A program made the position numbers and the translations under genes. From contig NZ_JASNGB010000136.1 of assembly GCF_030271215.1 (NCBI RefSeq), positions 1-7,853 of the forward strand: a DNA stretch of 7,853 nt, read 5' to 3'. Shown piece after piece: positions 6,717 through 7,853 of this stretch (its first letter is position 1; each line of letters starts with the position of its first letter). Source of the stretch: Deinococcus rhizophilus (GTDB lineage Bacteria; Deinococcota; Deinococci; Deinococcales; Deinococcaceae). The notes beneath the pieces were generated by a model. The model was not told where the DNA came from. It searched no databases and worked only from the letters and a program-made list of their open reading frames with translations.

Positions 6717-7853
6717 ATGGCGGGGATGCGTCCTGCGCCCCTGCTGCTCACCGCCGCCCTGCTCCTGGGGACGGCGGTCTTTGCCGTGGACCGCTTCCGC
6801 CCGTCGGGAGAGGCGAAGGCCCCCGCCCCGGTGCTGGCCTCCGCGCAGACACCGCCCCCAGCTCCTGCCCCCGCACCGGAACCCGAACCCGCGCCGCCCG
6901 CGCCCAAGCCCCAACCGGACCCTGCGCCGGAACCGACCCCGCCGCCCCTGCCCGCCTCCGCGAAGGTGCCGGGCATCCGGCACGAGTACCAGCGGCTGAA
7001 CAACTGCGGCCCGGTGACGGTGGGCATGGCGCTGAGCCGCTGGGGAAGCACCCTGACCCAGTACGACATCGCCCCGAAGCTCAAGCCCTCGGCGGGGGAC
7101 GTGAACGTGTCGCCGGACGAGCTGGCCGCCTACGCCCGCTCGCAGGGGATGGACACCCACCTCGCGCGGGGGGGCGACCGCCCGCTGCTGAGGCGGCTGC
7201 TGGCCGCCGGGATTCCGGTGATCGTCGAAACATGGTTCGTGACCCCCGACAGCGGCGGCATGGGCCACTACCGCCTGCTCACCGGGTACGACGACGCGGC
7301 GCAGACCTTCAGCGCCCTGGACTCGTACCTAGGGCCGCTGACCATGCCGTATGGCCGCTTCGACGAGTTGTGGCGCTCGTTCGGGCGCACCTTTCTGGTG
7401 GTGACGCCGCCGGAGCGGGCGGCGGAGGTACGGGCGCTGCTCGCGGAGCGGGCCGACCCGGTGCGGGCCAAGCAGGAGACGCTGCGGGTCGCGCTGGCCG
7501 AGGCCGAACGGCGGCAGGACGCGGTGGGCTGGTTTGGTGTGGGGCACGCCAAGCTTGCCCTGGGGGACGCGCGGGGAGCGGCGCGGGCGTTTGATCAGGC
7601 GTTCGCGACCCGGCCCGACGCCACGCTCGACCCCACCCGTCCGGCCCGGCACACGGGGGGGCTGCCCTGGCGGGCGACGTGGTATTCCTTCGGCCCATTC
7701 GAGGCGTACATCCGCACCGGGCGCCCGGCCGACGTGCTGCGCCTGACCGGGGAGATTCTGCGCGACGTGCCTGACCACGAGGAAGCGCACTACTGGCGGG
7801 GGCGGGCGCTCGCGGCCCTGGGCCGTGACAGCGAGGCCCAGGCCGCCTACCGC
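6717..7853 (+). CDS. Membrane-anchored C39-family peptidase-like protein with TPR-like C-terminus, 3' partial
   Basis: 379 residues are visible and the frame is open to the right edge. Order: a membrane anchor or uncleaved signal (residues ~8-26, PLLLTAALLLGTAVFAV), a ~50-residue Pro/Ala/Glu-rich linker (~34-84), a papain-like C39_2 domain (~85-222) and helical TPR-like repeats from ~225. The catalytic set is complete: Gln 92 (oxyanion hole) and Cys 97 in YQRLNNCGPVTVGMAL, His 184 in GMGHYRLLTGYDD and Asp 202 in ALDSYLGP. The TPR-like part includes GHAKLALGDARGAARAFDQAF and AHYWRGRALAALGRDSEAQAAYR. The protein would sit outside the membrane on a stiff tether; the substrate is unknown. The ATG at 6717 lacks a clear ribosome binding site; ATG 6726 is an alternative. 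No promoter is seen in the 58 bases after E1 beta, so it may be read from the E1 unit. Confidence 0.87.
   Translation, partial: MAGMRPAPLLLTAALLLGTAVFAVDRFRPSGEAKAPAPVLASAQTPPPAPAPAPEPEPAPPAPKPQPDPAPEPTPPPLPASAKVPGIRHEYQRLNNCGPVTVGMALSRWGSTLTQYDIAPKLKPSAGDVNVSPDELAAYARSQGMDTHLARGGDRPLLRRLLAAGIPVIVETWFVTPDSGGMGHYRLLTGYDDAAQTFSALDSYLGPLTMPYGRFDELWRSFGRTFLVVTPPERAAEVRALLAERADPVRAKQETLRVALAEAERRQDAVGWFGVGHAKLALGDARGAARAFDQAFATRPDATLDPTRPARHTGGLPWRATWYSFGPFEAYIRTGRPADVLRLTGEILRDVPDHEEAHYWRGRALAALGRDSEAQAAYR

Noticed and set aside
6701..7594. ATG at 6701 opening a long alternative plus-strand frame
   Set aside because: It overlaps the C39-like gene in another frame and yields a Gly/Ala/Arg-rich product; the frame from 6717 contains a complete catalytic set and a membrane anchor.

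Overview
The window looks like chromosomal DNA of a Deinococcus-type bacterium. The base composition is very GC-rich (roughly 70% by eye). The gene content fits: a DUF4384 secreted protein with the 'QSIIVNP' mature start I associate with Deinococcus, a CAP-domain protein, and a C39-like peptidase with a TPR-like tail. Several genes also have a -10 box (TANNNT) placed 5-6 bases before the start codon, the arrangement of the leaderless mRNAs known to be common in Deinococcus. I see no mobile element, tRNA, rRNA or CRISPR array. The genus assignment is an inference from these traits; no search was run.

Layout. Bases 1-566 (+) hold the C-terminal part of a CAP (SCP/PR1-like) protein. After a 180-base convergent gap with two hairpins comes a minus-strand two-gene unit: a small exported protein with the sulfite-oxidase-type molybdopterin fold but no cysteine (2551-2000), overlapping by GTGA with a membrane sensor histidine kinase (2003-747). 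Its promoter sits back to back with, and overlaps, a promoter for the plus-strand DUF4384 gene (2681-3610). That gene converges on a small secreted protein of unknown function (4178-3678, minus), with a shared hairpin between them. A divergent promoter region and a structured leader of about 240 bases then precede E1 alpha (4466-5578) and E1 beta (5657-6658) of a heterotetrameric 2-oxoacid dehydrogenase whose active-site signatures look pyruvate dehydrogenase-like. A hairpin follows, and then a membrane-anchored C39-family peptidase-like protein runs off the right edge (6717-7853).

How the genes work together. E1 alpha and E1 beta form one thiamine diphosphate enzyme that feeds an E2 lipoyl acyltransferase; neither E2 nor E3 is in the window. 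The Cys-less molybdopterin-fold protein and the histidine kinase are translationally linked, so a plausible reading is an exported ligand-sensing partner feeding a kinase. No response regulator is visible. Most other products carry export signals, so much of the window concerns the cell envelope.

Most interesting points: (1) a perfect 20-bp tandem duplication at the end of E1 alpha that changed its C-terminus and moved its stop codon; (2) a chain of overlapping stop/start codons, through a 5-codon and a 22-codon mini-ORF, joining E1 alpha to E1 beta; (3) the Cys-less Mo-fold protein/kinase pair, in which the kinase also has Arg at the H+4 position linked to phosphatase activity; (4) overlapping divergent promoters sharing TCTAGA; (5) an attenuator-like leader in front of E1 alpha.
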